Assembly: GCA_023846275.1 (NCBI GenBank)
Contig: JAIUJO010000141.1
Coordinates: 640,001-704,000, forward strand
Source of the DNA: Vanilla planifolia
Taxonomy: Eukaryota; Streptophyta; Magnoliopsida; Asparagales; Orchidaceae
DNA length: 64,000 nt
Reading direction: 5' to 3'
Positions 63,600-64,000 of this stretch are shown here, piece after piece. The notes below the pieces were generated by a model, which saw only the letters and a list, made by a program, of their open reading frames with translations, did no database searches and was not told the DNA's origin. Made by a program: the position numbers and the translations under genes. Position 1 is the first letter of the stretch. Each line of letters opens with the position of its first letter.

Positions 63600-64000
63600 A
63601 GTAGCAATTATTATTGATTTGGCACCATTTGACATGGCTTTTTATGTTTTTTGTAAGATATGTTTCCATTCAAAACCCAATCACTATAATTTGGTGATAC
63701 TTTATCAAGAACCACCTTCCCATTCTATTTCCAATCTATGTAAATTTTGAACCTCAGAAAGAGAGGTCCTTTAGGCTAATTTGGCTTATGAAATCCTTAA
63801 ATTCATTCATTGTAGCCAAGGGAGGAAGGGAAGAACCTTTATATCCATTCTTTGAAGCTATACCATTAAAGTCTCCCATAAACATCAATGGGTGCGAGAG
63901 ATGTAGAGATGTATTGCAATTATTGAGGTTAAATTGTTCCATAATATCCTTCTCTCTAAGGTTATAAAGTTAGCATATGTTAATGTACAAAACATGAGCA
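63600..64000 (-). pseudogene. LINE endonuclease remnant, cut by the window edge
   Basis: Second non-LTR element remnant, minus strand. An open stretch (63942-63754) reads MEQFNLNNCN, then PLMFMGDFNGIASKNGYKG, then MNEFKDFISQISLKDLSF. This contains the intact GDFN metal- and DNA-binding box of the APE-type endonuclease and the following M..F..FI....L.DL helix of plant LINE ORF2. Past the stop, IGNRMGRW and LDKVSPNYSDWVLNG (to about 63,640) fit the F-T-W-x-N...R-L-D-R-x-L-x-x-x-x-W blocks. It is less decayed around GDFN than the LINE at 39-42 kb. The amino-terminal part lies beyond 64,000. Confidence 0.75.

Overview
The window looks like nuclear, gene-poor heterochromatin of a flowering plant. 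It is extremely A+T-rich. I found no intact host gene, no tRNA or rRNA gene and no CRISPR-like array. Everything recognisable is repetitive: a very large degenerate tandem array, one full-length but defective Ty1/copia retrotransposon of plant type (primer-binding site for initiator tRNA-Met, SIRE/Tork-like gag-pol), and fragments of LINE, copia and Ty3/gypsy elements. The species cannot be named from the sequence alone.

Region 1 (1 to about 39,000): an old satellite-like array with a period of about 400 bp (spacings mostly 370-430 bp), very diverged between units. From 1 to about 18,545 the units read in one direction. From about 18,660 to about 39,000 they read in the opposite direction. 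The two blocks meet at a short non-repeat spacer, so this is a macro-inverted arrangement of roughly 46 plus 50 units. The second block is interrupted at about 20,690-21,420 by unrelated sequence. All short open frames in this region follow the T-rich strand of the repeat and are not genes.

Region 2 (about 39,000-47,300): a decayed L1-type LINE on the minus strand (endonuclease about 41,870-41,250, reverse transcriptase about 40,700-39,820, C-terminal remnant near 39,400), then about 5.4 kb of unassigned non-coding sequence.

Region 3 (about 47,300-59,452): a nested pair of copia elements. An old, heavily mutated copia copy lies on the minus strand, with its gag to the right (59,452 to 57,683) and its gag end, protease and integrase start to the left (48,775 to about 47,300). 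A younger, related, full-length copia element on the plus strand (48,776-57,682; LTRs of 1,958 and 1,893 bp) sits inside the old gag. Both LTRs of the younger copy begin TG and end CA. They differ by about 4% in the first 206 bp and differ in copy number of an internal 71-bp tandem repeat (4 versus 3). The coding region has stops, frameshifts and a probable gag deletion, and it appears to have lost one key acidic residue in the protease, integrase and RNase H and two in the reverse transcriptase. It should not be able to move by itself.

Region 4 (59,453-64,000): mostly unassigned A+T-rich DNA with a Ty3/gypsy integrase remnant (minus strand, about 60,600-61,025) and, at the right edge, the endonuclease part of a second LINE (minus strand, about 63,600-64,000, running out of the window).
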